A stretch of 53,368 nucleotides of DNA, from NCBI GenBank assembly GCA_019873645.1, contig JAIOAX010000032.1, positions 1 to 53,368 of the forward strand, written 5' to 3'. Below, in pieces: positions 24,154 through 32,289 of this stretch. A program made the translations under genes and the position numbers. The notes under the pieces were generated by a model. It had not been told where the DNA came from, ran no database searches, and was given only the letters and a program-made list of their open reading frames with translations. The DNA is from Chloroflexota bacterium. Its GTDB lineage: Bacteria > Chloroflexota > Anaerolineae > B4-G1 > SLSP01. The stretch's first letter is position 1. Each line of letters opens with the position of its first letter.

Positions 24154-27100
24154 ATGGAAACGTCATTCTTGACACGTCTGTATCCACGTCAGCGCATTGA
24201 TGAACACGACGCCTGTGCGATTGTGGCTTCGATCCGCACGAGCGGCGAAGCCACCCACGGCAACCTCAAACGCACCATCGAAGCTTTGGGGAAGATGGGC
24301 CATCGTTCCGGTGATGTGCAAAGCGAGGGCGATGGCTGCGGTGTGCTTACCGACATTCCGCGTCACCTGTGGGTTATCGCCCTCGAAGAAGCCGGACGCC
24401 CGGCCTGGCTTGCCGATGACCGGCGCTTCTTCGTGGGACACCTGATGATCCCTAATGGCTCGCGTGCGCAGGTCCAGCAATGGCAGGCGCGCGTCTTGGA
24501 GTTGGTGGCCGAAAGCGGGGCCGACTTGCTGCTGGAACGCCCCGGCGCCACGCGCCGCCAGGCATTGGGACGGTTGGCATTGGCGCAGGAGCCGCTCTTT
24601 TGGCAGATTGCCGGCGTGATGAGCCGCTGCCCGCTGGAAGCCGTTGAAAGCCGTCTGTTCGCGCTTGAATTGGCAATTGAGGCGCAGACCGGTATCCATG
24701 TGGCGTCGCTTTCCAGCCACAGTGTCGTCTACAAGGTCCGCGGCTCCGTCGAGACGCTCTACCACTATTACCCCGAATTGCGCAGCCGCGATTACACTTC
24801 TGCGATCACCATCGGGCACGCGCGTTATTCCACCAACACCACCACGGTCTTTGAACGGGTGCAACCCTTCACCCTCCTCGGTCACAACGGCGAAATCAAC
24901 ACCATCACCCGGTTGCGTGAACAGGCCGAGATGTTGGGCACGCAGTTGGTGGACGGCGGTAGCGATTCGCAGGATGTCAACCGACTATTGGAGACTTTCA
25001 TCCATCGCTACGGCTTCACGTTGATCGAGGCATTGGAGCTGATCTTCCCGCCGATTCTGAGTGAAGTGGAACGCTTGCCTGCCGACTTACAGATACTCTA
25101 CCGCTACTACCGCCGCGCGTTTGGCCCGTTCAGCCAGGGGCCGGCGGCAATTGTCGCCCGTTATGGTGATACCTGCGTGGGCAGCGTGGACGCGCTGGGC
25201 TTGCGTCCTCTGTGGTTCGGCGAGACGGAGAAGGAGTGCTTCTTCTCATCGGAGAAGGGCGTGGTGCCGATGGATTTGCTCAACGGCGACCCCAAGCCAC
25301 TTGCGCCGGGCGAGAAAATTGCTGTGACGTTGCAGCGCAATAGCGGTGCGGAAGTGCTGGACTATCCGACGATCCAAAAACGGCTGCTGGAACTGGCGGT
25401 TAAACGCTTCGGTACACTGGAGGCACTGGCGCGCTCAGAGACCGGCCAGAGCGATAAAACCCCAAATGGCGTGGGCTGGTCTTCTGACTGTGCCCTGGCG
25501 CGCTCAGAGACCGGCCAGAGCGCGTGCCGGTTAGTTGTCGAGCCGACGCCGCCGTATCTGACCGCATTTGGCTGGAGCCGCGACGATCAGAGCTGGGCGC
25601 GCGCACTGGCCGAACAGGGCAAGGATCCCATTGCTTCGCTGGGCTACGATGGGCCATTGGCCGCGCTGAGCGAGCAACTGCACAACCTGAGCGATTACTT
25701 CAAGGAAAAAGTTGCCGTCGTCACGAACCCCGCCATTGACCGCGAACGCGAGCAGGAACATTTCTCGACGCAGGTCGTCATTGGACCGCGTCCCCCCTTG
25801 ACGTCGGACGGTACCCCCGCGCGTCCTTGCCTGGTATTGGCCTCGCCAGTGCTGGTGGGAGGGCATGCCGGAGATGCGTTGCTGCCCGACGTCGAGTACC
25901 GCCATATCGCCGCGCGCCATGGAACGCTGCGTTACGAGGATGTGCTGGCCACGTTCCCGCCGGAGCAGGTATGCGTGCTGGCGCTGGCGACGAAACCGGG
26001 CGAATCGGTGCGCGCCGCGGTGGAGCGGCTTGCAGAAACGGCGGTTACGGCGGCGCGAGCGGGTGTGGTATTGTTGGTGCTTGATGATGGTCCTGCTTTT
26101 GTCGAAGGGCAGGGATGGGTAGACCCACATTTGGCCGTCGCCAGGATTGATAAGGCCCTGCGGCTTGCCTCGCGGACGACGGACAAACTTTCCTGCCGCC
26201 GCGACGTGGGCCTGGTGGTACGCAGCGCGGCCTTGCGCAATTTACATGACCTGATTTTACTCTTGGGACTAGGCGCCGACGCCGCCGCGCCGTATTTGCT
26301 GCTGGAAACGGCGGTGGACGCAGCGACACACGCAATGGCGGTCGCCGAACGTCTCGACAAAACGCTGTGCGCGCTCAACACCGGTTTGGAAAAAGTCATC
26401 AGCACGATGGGCATCCATGAATTGCGCGGCTATGGGCGCATCTTTGCCAGCATCGGTCTGAGCACAGCGCTGGTGGAGGTGCTGGACATGCCCAATTATT
26501 GTGGGAGCGCCGAACGCGGTTTGACATGGAGCGATCTGGATAAGGACGTTGAGGTGCGCCGGCAGGCCCTGTATGCCGATAGTTCCACCTTACCACCGCT
26601 ACCACGCTTCTATCCACTGATCGGCAAAACCTTGCGTGACCTGGCGCAGGGCAATGTAGACAATACCGCCGCATTCACTGCGCTACGTGCGCAGGAGAAG
26701 CAACATCCGACGACGCTGCGGCACCTCGTCGGGTTCAATGCGCCGGTCTCCGATGCCGCCCGCAAAATCCGCCCCCAGGATGTAGACGCCAGCATCACCG
26801 GCCACAACCTGCCGTTCGTCATCGCCAGTATGTCATTTGGCTCGCAGAGCGAGACGGCTTTCCGCGCCTACGCGGAAGCCGCACAACGTCTTAACATCAT
26901 TGCGTTGAACGGTGAGGGCGGTGAGATTGCCGACTTGATGGGCAAGTATCCCCACAATCGGGGGCAGCAGATCGCTTCGGCGCGTTTCGGCGTCAACATC
27001 GAGTTACTCAACGCCAGTAACCTTCTGGAAATCAAAATTGGGCAGGGTGCCAAGCCGGGCGAGGGCGGACATTTGCCGGGCAGCAAGGTTTCCGCGCAGG

Positions 27101-28881
27101 TGGCGCGCGCGCGGCATGTCTCGCCGGGCATTGACTTGATTTCGCCTTCCAATAACCACGACATCTATTCGATTGAAGACCTGGCCCAGTTCATCGAAGA
27201 ACTCAAAACCGCCAATCCCAAAGCGCGGGTGGCCGTCAAAGTACCGGTGGTGCCGGGCATCGGCGTGATTGCCGTCGGCATTGCCAAAGCCGGAGCCGAT
27301 ATCATCAACCTGACCGGCTACGATGGGGGCACAGGGGCGGCGCGCGCCCACAGCCTGCAACATGTCGGCCTGCCGGTAGACATCGGCGTGGTGGAAGCGC
27401 ACCGCGCGCTGCTGGCGAGTGGGATGCGCAAGCGCGTCGAGCTGTGGGCCGATGGCGGCGTGCGTTCTCCTGATGACGTGGTCAAGCTGCTGTGCATGGG
27501 GGCGAATCGCGTGGGCTTTGGGACACTCGCTATGCTGGCGTTGGGCTGTCTGCTGTGCCGTCAGTGCAAAACCGGTATGTGCCCGATGGGAATTACCACC
27601 CAGATTAAGACGCCCGAAGAAGCGTCCGAACAGGGACTCAAGCGTTTTACGCCGTTGGATTACGAGCAATCTGTTGAAAGGTTGGTGCGCCTGTTGACGG
27701 CTTTTGGCGAGGAGGTCAAAGCAATCGCGGCGCGTCTGGGGGTCATGCGCCTGCAAGACCTGGTGGGCCGTGTGGAACTTTTGGAACAGACAACGCATTT
27801 CTTGCAATTGAACCTGTACGATATTCTTATGCCGGCTGCAGGGATGTCGGGAGATCGTCCGGCGGGTTTGGTGCCGTTGCGCCGTCCGCGCAATCATCTG
27901 ACCACGGTGGTTTCTAACCTGGTGATGGAGGCGATTGCCGGCGGCGAGAGCATCGTCGCCTTTGAAGATGACCGCGTCACGCCGGTAGATCGCGCGCTTG
28001 GCACGCACTTGGCGGGCGCGTTGACGCGCTACTGTCAGCAGTGGAACTGGGCGCACGGCCACGGCGGCGTCGGCGGGCAGGGCGAAAGCTGGCGTCGGCC
28101 GGTCAACGGGAACGGTGGGACGTCTTGTACAGCCGTCGAAGACGTCTATCTCGGTTTCTACGCCAGCACGGTGCCGGGGAACGGGCTGGGCGCGTTCAGC
28201 GGTGCGCCGGTGACGATTTTCGTCGAAGGCGGCGCGCAGGACGGCGTCGCCAAAGGGCTATACGGCGGACGGGTGGTCGTCCTCAAAGGCTACAACCACA
28301 ACGGTGTGCGGATTGATGGCTCGGTAGGCAAGGGCCTGGGCTACGGCGCGATTGATGGCCTGATCGTCGTGCAGGGGAACGCCGATAGCCGCGCGTGCGT
28401 GCGCCTCTCCGGCGCGGACGTCATTATCGGCGGCGAGATCACACAGCCGTTGAACGACGCGCTGGGTTTCATTGGGGCGCGCGCCAATGTTAAGGGCTTT
28501 CTGTGTGAGTATATGACCGCCGGGCGTGTGCTGGTGATGGGCGATCCCGGCCCGTGGATTTGCGCCGGGATGACAGGTGGCGTGCTCTATCTGCGCTTGT
28601 GGCCAGAGATGGGGCTGGATATGGCGGCTATCCGGCGGCGCATCGCGCGCGGCGCCAATGTGACGCTTGGGCCGGTGACCGCCGAGGACGGCATCAACTT
28701 GCAAGAATTGCTCAACGCCTACGCCGGTGAGCTGGCGCGCAACCACCAGCATGCCGAAGCCGAGAAGGTGCGCGCACTGTACAACGGTTGGGAACGACGG
28801 TTTGTGAAGATTGTGCCGTGTAAGGCAAGCGCAGAAGAAACTGCGCTATTGCCGGAGAGTGCTCTTTTGTCGGCAGACTAG
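24154..28881 (+). CDS. gltB: Glutamate synthase, large (alpha) subunit
   Basis: Transfers the amide of glutamine to 2-oxoglutarate, giving two glutamates. The 1575-residue protein has the class II glutaminase domain with nucleophile Cys21 (DEHDACAIVA) after a 20-residue propeptide. The central domain follows, then the FMN/[3Fe-4S] synthase domain with SMSFGSQSETAFRAYAEAAQ, GEGGEIADLMGKYP, GQGAKPGEGGHLPG and the cluster cysteines in CLLCRQCKTGMCPMG. Last comes the GXGXG beta-helix domain (GAPVTIFVEGGAQDGVAKGLYGG, GMTGGVLYLRLWPEMGLD). About residues 425-460 hold an in-frame insertion with a 69-base tandem duplication (LARSETGQS twice). No gltD is next to it, so the small subunit or another reductant must be elsewhere. 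The start has a CAGGAGGGGGG site. Confidence 0.95.
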   Translation: METSFLTRLYPRQRIDEHDACAIVASIRTSGEATHGNLKRTIEALGKMGHRSGDVQSEGDGCGVLTDIPRHLWVIALEEAGRPAWLADDRRFFVGHLMIPNGSRAQVQQWQARVLELVAESGADLLLERPGATRRQALGRLALAQEPLFWQIAGVMSRCPLEAVESRLFALELAIEAQTGIHVASLSSHSVVYKVRGSVETLYHYYPELRSRDYTSAITIGHARYSTNTTTVFERVQPFTLLGHNGEINTITRLREQAEMLGTQLVDGGSDSQDVNRLLETFIHRYGFTLIEALELIFPPILSEVERLPADLQILYRYYRRAFGPFSQGPAAIVARYGDTCVGSVDALGLRPLWFGETEKECFFSSEKGVVPMDLLNGDPKPLAPGEKIAVTLQRNSGAEVLDYPTIQKRLLELAVKRFGTLEALARSETGQSDKTPNGVGWSSDCALARSETGQSACRLVVEPTPPYLTAFGWSRDDQSWARALAEQGKDPIASLGYDGPLAALSEQLHNLSDYFKEKVAVVTNPAIDREREQEHFSTQVVIGPRPPLTSDGTPARPCLVLASPVLVGGHAGDALLPDVEYRHIAARHGTLRYEDVLATFPPEQVCVLALATKPGESVRAAVERLAETAVTAARAGVVLLVLDDGPAFVEGQGWVDPHLAVARIDKALRLASRTTDKLSCRRDVGLVVRSAALRNLHDLILLLGLGADAAAPYLLLETAVDAATHAMAVAERLDKTLCALNTGLEKVISTMGIHELRGYGRIFASIGLSTALVEVLDMPNYCGSAERGLTWSDLDKDVEVRRQALYADSSTLPPLPRFYPLIGKTLRDLAQGNVDNTAAFTALRAQEKQHPTTLRHLVGFNAPVSDAARKIRPQDVDASITGHNLPFVIASMSFGSQSETAFRAYAEAAQRLNIIALNGEGGEIADLMGKYPHNRGQQIASARFGVNIELLNASNLLEIKIGQGAKPGEGGHLPGSKVSAQVARARHVSPGIDLISPSNNHDIYSIEDLAQFIEELKTANPKARVAVKVPVVPGIGVIAVGIAKAGADIINLTGYDGGTGAARAHSLQHVGLPVDIGVVEAHRALLASGMRKRVELWADGGVRSPDDVVKLLCMGANRVGFGTLAMLALGCLLCRQCKTGMCPMGITTQIKTPEEASEQGLKRFTPLDYEQSVERLVRLLTAFGEEVKAIAARLGVMRLQDLVGRVELLEQTTHFLQLNLYDILMPAAGMSGDRPAGLVPLRRPRNHLTTVVSNLVMEAIAGGESIVAFEDDRVTPVDRALGTHLAGALTRYCQQWNWAHGHGGVGGQGESWRRPVNGNGGTSCTAVEDVYLGFYASTVPGNGLGAFSGAPVTIFVEGGAQDGVAKGLYGGRVVVLKGYNHNGVRIDGSVGKGLGYGAIDGLIVVQGNADSRACVRLSGADVIIGGEITQPLNDALGFIGARANVKGFLCEYMTAGRVLVMGDPGPWICAGMTGGVLYLRLWPEMGLDMAAIRRRIARGANVTLGPVTAEDGINLQELLNAYAGELARNHQHAEAEKVRALYNGWERRFVKIVPCKASAEETALLPESALLSAD

Positions 28882-28933
28882 GGCGACCTCAGCAAGGTCT
28901 GCCCCGAAGTTGAAGCCGGTTGAGAAAGGCTCC

Positions 28934-30172
28934 CTATGTCTGGGAACACGGCAGATAGAGTGCAAAGACGCTGCCTTGTCCTGGCCCGGGGCTTTCGATG
29001 TGGGTGCCGCCGCCGTGAACTTCGGCCACGTAGGAGACCAGCGCCCAGCCGATTCCCATGCCCTCCTGTCCGTTGCGCAGGGCCTCGGTATTCGCTTCAA
29101 AAGGGCGACCGAGCAAAGCGATCTGTTCGGCCGTGAGACCTGCGCCTTCGTCATGCACCTCAATCCACACGCGCTCATCCTTGACAAAGACGCGCGTGAG
29201 TACCTTGCCGCCGGCCTGGCTGAACTTCACCGCGTTGTGCACCATTTGAAAGACGGCTTCGGAGAGCAGTTCTGCATCGGCGTACACTTTCGGCAGATCG
29301 GGCGCGATGAGCACACGAAAGTCAATCATCCGCGATTGCGCCATCACGGCTAACGGTTGCAACGTCCACCCTACTACTGTGTTCAGATCATACAACCCAA
29401 ATTGCGGCTCGCGGCTTTTGTTGACCAGCTCGGCAAATTTGACCACCCCTTTGACTTTGCGATGGAGCTGCGCCATAGCATTGCCCAGGTCTTCAAGCGG
29501 CCCTTTAAGCTCCGGGTAAGGCTCTCCGGCTTTCTGAACCAGTTGTAAAGCCATGCCAAAGGTACTGAAAGGCGTCATCAATTCATGGGTAATGGTGCCC
29601 AAAAAGGCAGCTTTCAGCCGATCCAGGTCATCCAAACGCCGTTGCGCCTCTTCCAACGCCCGACGCTCGGCGCGCTCGCGCTCATAAAGGGCGCGCAGTT
29701 CCTGCGCATAGACCGCCAGTTGGTCGGTCGGCAATGCAGCCAGGTTGGGGGTATAGGCCTTGGGGACAATCGGCTGTCCGGCGATGATTTTTTGGATGAG
29801 GGTGATCAATTCAATAGGACTGAAGGGTTTCGGCAGATATTCGAGCGCGCCGGCTGCCAGCCCGGCCGCGCGGTCTGCCAGGTCAGTTTTGGCCGTGAGC
29901 AGAACGATGGGGATGGAAGCCGTCGCCGGATCGGCTTTGAGGGCATGGCAAAGGGCAATACCGTCCATCTCCGGCATCATGACATCGGAAATGAGCACGT
30001 CGGGATGCAGGCCGCGGGCCAGTGCCAGGGCATGGGCGCCATCGTGCACCACAATCGGGTGCATACCTTCGCCGTCCAGGGTTGTAGCAATCACTTTGGC
30101 GAGTGGACGTTCATCTTCGGCGATCAGGATAATGCGTTGAGGGCGCGTTAGTGTGGCCGGTATGGGCTTCAT
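28934..30172 (-). CDS. REC - histidine kinase protein
   Basis: 412 residues with an N-terminal receiver domain (acidic pocket AEDE at 18-21, phospho-Asp63 in LISDVMMPEMDG, Lys115 in LPKPF), a coiled-coil linker rich in Arg/Glu (ELRALYERERAERRALEEAQRRLDDLDRLK), then HisKA with His196 in LGTITHELMTP and HATPase_c (QMVHNAVKFS N box, VHDEGAGL G1, GMGIGWALVSYVAEVHGGG G2). It lacks a membrane segment, so it is probably cytoplasmic and driven by phosphorylation of its receiver. It starts 10 bases after the OmpR-type regulator gene, from a GAGGAGGG site, so the two are one unit. The 3' end is convergent with gltB. Confidence 0.9.
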   Translation of the reverse strand: MKPIPATLTRPQRIILIAEDERPLAKVIATTLDGEGMHPIVVHDGAHALALARGLHPDVLISDVMMPEMDGIALCHALKADPATASIPIVLLTAKTDLADRAAGLAAGALEYLPKPFSPIELITLIQKIIAGQPIVPKAYTPNLAALPTDQLAVYAQELRALYERERAERRALEEAQRRLDDLDRLKAAFLGTITHELMTPFSTFGMALQLVQKAGEPYPELKGPLEDLGNAMAQLHRKVKGVVKFAELVNKSREPQFGLYDLNTVVGWTLQPLAVMAQSRMIDFRVLIAPDLPKVYADAELLSEAVFQMVHNAVKFSQAGGKVLTRVFVKDERVWIEVHDEGAGLTAEQIALLGRPFEANTEALRNGQEGMGIGWALVSYVAEVHGGGTHIESPGPGQGSVFALYLPCSQT

Positions 30173-30182
30173 ATTTCCCTCC

Positions 30183-30920
30183 TCAAATGCCTAATAACCG
30201 ATAGCCGATCCCCCTGACCGTCTCGATGCATCCCGGGTCGCCGATGTCATAGCCGAGCTTGCGGCGTACAGAACGGATCAGGGGACGCAGCAGGCTACTG
30301 GCCTCTTCGTGATCGGCGTCGAAGCCGTGCGTATAGCGCAGGATCTCTTGCGGCGTTACAACCTCGCCGGCGTGGTTTGCCAGGCAGGCCAGCAACGCAA
30401 ATTCCCTGGCCGAAAGCGCGATGGGATTGCCGTTGAAGGTCACGCGCCGTGTTGCCGGTTCGATGCGGAGCGCGCCGATGACCAGGGCGGGGGGGCCTGC
30501 TTTCTCGTCCGTTGGAAGGCGGCCTTGAAGTTGCGCCAACTGGTGCGCACGTTTGAGCTTACCACGCACGGCCACCAACAAATCTTCAGGGGTGACCGGC
30601 TTGACCAGGTAATCGTCGGCGCCGAGTTCCTTGCCGTAACGCACATCGCTATCCATACTGCGGGCCGTCAGAAAGATAAAAGGAATGAATACCCACTCCG
30701 GATGCTCACGCACACGTTCATAGAGTTGATAGCCGTTCATGCGGGGCATGGTAATGTCGGCGAGGATGAGATCAGGCCGTGTTTCCTGCATAACCTCCAG
30801 GGCCGCAAAACCATCGGTGGCCGTCAAGACGGTGTAACCTTCACTTTCCAGGATCTTTTGCAAGGCCCCGGTCAGCCGGGTGTTATCATCTACGATTAAA
30901 ATATATTCCCGTGAAGGCAT
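30183..30920 (-). CDS. OmpR/PhoB family response regulator
   Basis: The 245-residue DNA-binding regulator has an N-terminal receiver (ILIVDDNTRL, phospho-Asp in LILADITMPRMNGYQL, T in IFLTARS, K in YLVKPVTP) and a C-terminal winged helix (LRIEPATRRVTFNG, LSAREFALLACLANHAGEVVT, RPLIRSVRRKLG, IETVRGIGYRLL), the Trans_reg_C domain. It is the only clear DNA-binding output in the signalling island, so it is the natural candidate to bind the direct repeats found upstream of several island genes. Its start has GAGGAAACAGG upstream. It is followed directly by a REC-kinase gene. Confidence 0.93.
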   Translation of the reverse strand: MPSREYILIVDDNTRLTGALQKILESEGYTVLTATDGFAALEVMQETRPDLILADITMPRMNGYQLYERVREHPEWVFIPFIFLTARSMDSDVRYGKELGADDYLVKPVTPEDLLVAVRGKLKRAHQLAQLQGRLPTDEKAGPPALVIGALRIEPATRRVTFNGNPIALSAREFALLACLANHAGEVVTPQEILRYTHGFDADHEEASSLLRPLIRSVRRKLGYDIGDPGCIETVRGIGYRLLGI

Positions 30921-30966
30921 CCTGTTTCCTCGCTTTCAGATAGGAGTTACGCACTTTGTCATTTTC

Positions 30967-31039
30967 TGACAGGGATTAACAGGATTTTCAGGATTAAAGA
31001 AGGCTTTGTAGGAGCTTTTTCATCCTGTCAATCCTGTCC
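30967..31039. repeat. Inverted ACAGGATT-type repeat
   Basis: Left arm has GACAGGGATTAACAGGATTT and TCAGGATTA units. Right arm has ATCCTGTCAATCCTGTCC (31022-31039). It could fold into an imperfect hairpin. It lies in the 192-base gap upstream of the OmpR-type gene; the gap also carries GCGAAAATTCGCGTGATTCG (31078 on), which recurs at 49310 with one change. Confidence 0.65.
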
Positions 31040-31112
31040 AAAGAAAATAACCACGTAACCCCATGTTTTAGAAATCGGCGAAAATTCGCGTGATTCGCGG
31101 TTAAAATTCAGC

Positions 31113-32249
31113 CTAAGTCACTATGGGCAGGCTGAACCAGAAGCGACTACCCTGTCCAGGCGCGCTGGACACGCCTACCTTGCCGTCCAGTTTGGCCGCG
31201 ATGCGCTTGACGATGGACAATCCCAGGCCGTGGCCGGCCGCATGCACACGTTCAAGGCGGGTGAATTCGGTGAACAATTTTTCAACCTGCTCCGGCGGCA
31301 ATCCCGCTCCGTTGTCTTGAACCCAGAATTGAACGGTGCCATCCGCTTGCACCGTTGCCCCTAACTCCAGATGAGGCGGTTGTCCCCCATATTTTAACCC
31401 ATTACTCAAATAATTCACCCAGATTTCCTCAACCCAAGGTCCGTAACCGGCGGCAACCGGCCAGGTATCCGGTATGACGAGCACCCCGTTGTACTGCTTG
31501 ACCATCCATTCCAGGCGTTTGCACGCCTGTTGCACGATACACGCCATATCCAACGGTTCGCGTTGTACATCTTCACGACGGACGCTGGCTAACAGGAGCA
31601 ATTCGTCAATGATGTTGAGCGCCTTGCGCGCGCTGGCATCGAGCCATTGGGCAATCTCCCGCAGTTCCTTTTCCTGAGGGGTGCCGGCGATGGAGTCTTC
31701 CAGGATGTTGACCGATAGCAGCAGGTTGCCGATGGGATTTTTGAGGTCGTGCGCTACGGTATGGGCAAAGGCATCCAGCTCGGCGTTGCTTTCCTGGAGC
31801 GCCGCATTGGCGGCCTGTAACGCCTGTACCTGTTGTTCCAGCCGCCGCCGCAACGCTTGCAGGGTGATGTGCGTTTCGACGCGCGCCAGCACCTCTTCGA
31901 CCTGGAACGGCTTGGTGATGTAGTCCACGCCGCCGACGGCAAAGGCTTTGACTTTGTCCATGGCCTCATCCAGGGCACTCATGAAAATGACGGGGATTTC
32001 GCGTGTGCGTGGATCGGCCTTGAGCTGCCGGCAAACGTCATAGCCGTCCATGTTAGGCATCATGATGTCGAGCAGGATCAGATCCGGCGGCTCAGAGAGT
32101 GACACGGAGAGAGCCATCTCACCGTTGGGAATCCCGCGAACCAGATAGCCGTGCTCGATAAGCATCTTGGCAAGCACCCGCAAGTTGGGGAGTGTATCGT
32201 CCACAATCAACACATTGCCTTTTTGGGGGCGCGGCGACAATGTTGTCAT
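31113..32249 (-). CDS. REC - histidine kinase protein (cyclic-type linker)
   Basis: The 378-residue protein starts at the ATG at 32249 (GAGAGGAGATCTGAA upstream). An earlier in-frame start would add 30 residues without homology. The receiver has VLIVDDTLPNLRVL, phospho-Asp in LILLDIMMPNMDGYDVC, S/T in VIFMSALDE, and K in YITKPFQ. The coil RRRLEQQVQALQAANAALQESNAELDAFAH leads into HisKA with His167 (VAHDLKNPIGNLL). HATPase_c has VQDNGAGLP and GHGLGLSIVKRIAAKLDG. It is cytoplasmic, of the type in which a receiver controls an attached kinase. It follows the membrane hybrid kinase gene by 40 bases and precedes the OmpR-type gene. Confidence 0.9.
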   Translation of the reverse strand: MTTLSPRPQKGNVLIVDDTLPNLRVLAKMLIEHGYLVRGIPNGEMALSVSLSEPPDLILLDIMMPNMDGYDVCRQLKADPRTREIPVIFMSALDEAMDKVKAFAVGGVDYITKPFQVEEVLARVETHITLQALRRRLEQQVQALQAANAALQESNAELDAFAHTVAHDLKNPIGNLLLSVNILEDSIAGTPQEKELREIAQWLDASARKALNIIDELLLLASVRREDVQREPLDMACIVQQACKRLEWMVKQYNGVLVIPDTWPVAAGYGPWVEEIWVNYLSNGLKYGGQPPHLELGATVQADGTVQFWVQDNGAGLPPEQVEKLFTEFTRLERVHAAGHGLGLSIVKRIAAKLDGKVGVSSAPGQGSRFWFSLPIVT

Positions 32250-32289
32250 TTCAGATCTCCTCTCTAAAAATGGTTTGGTCCATTGATGT

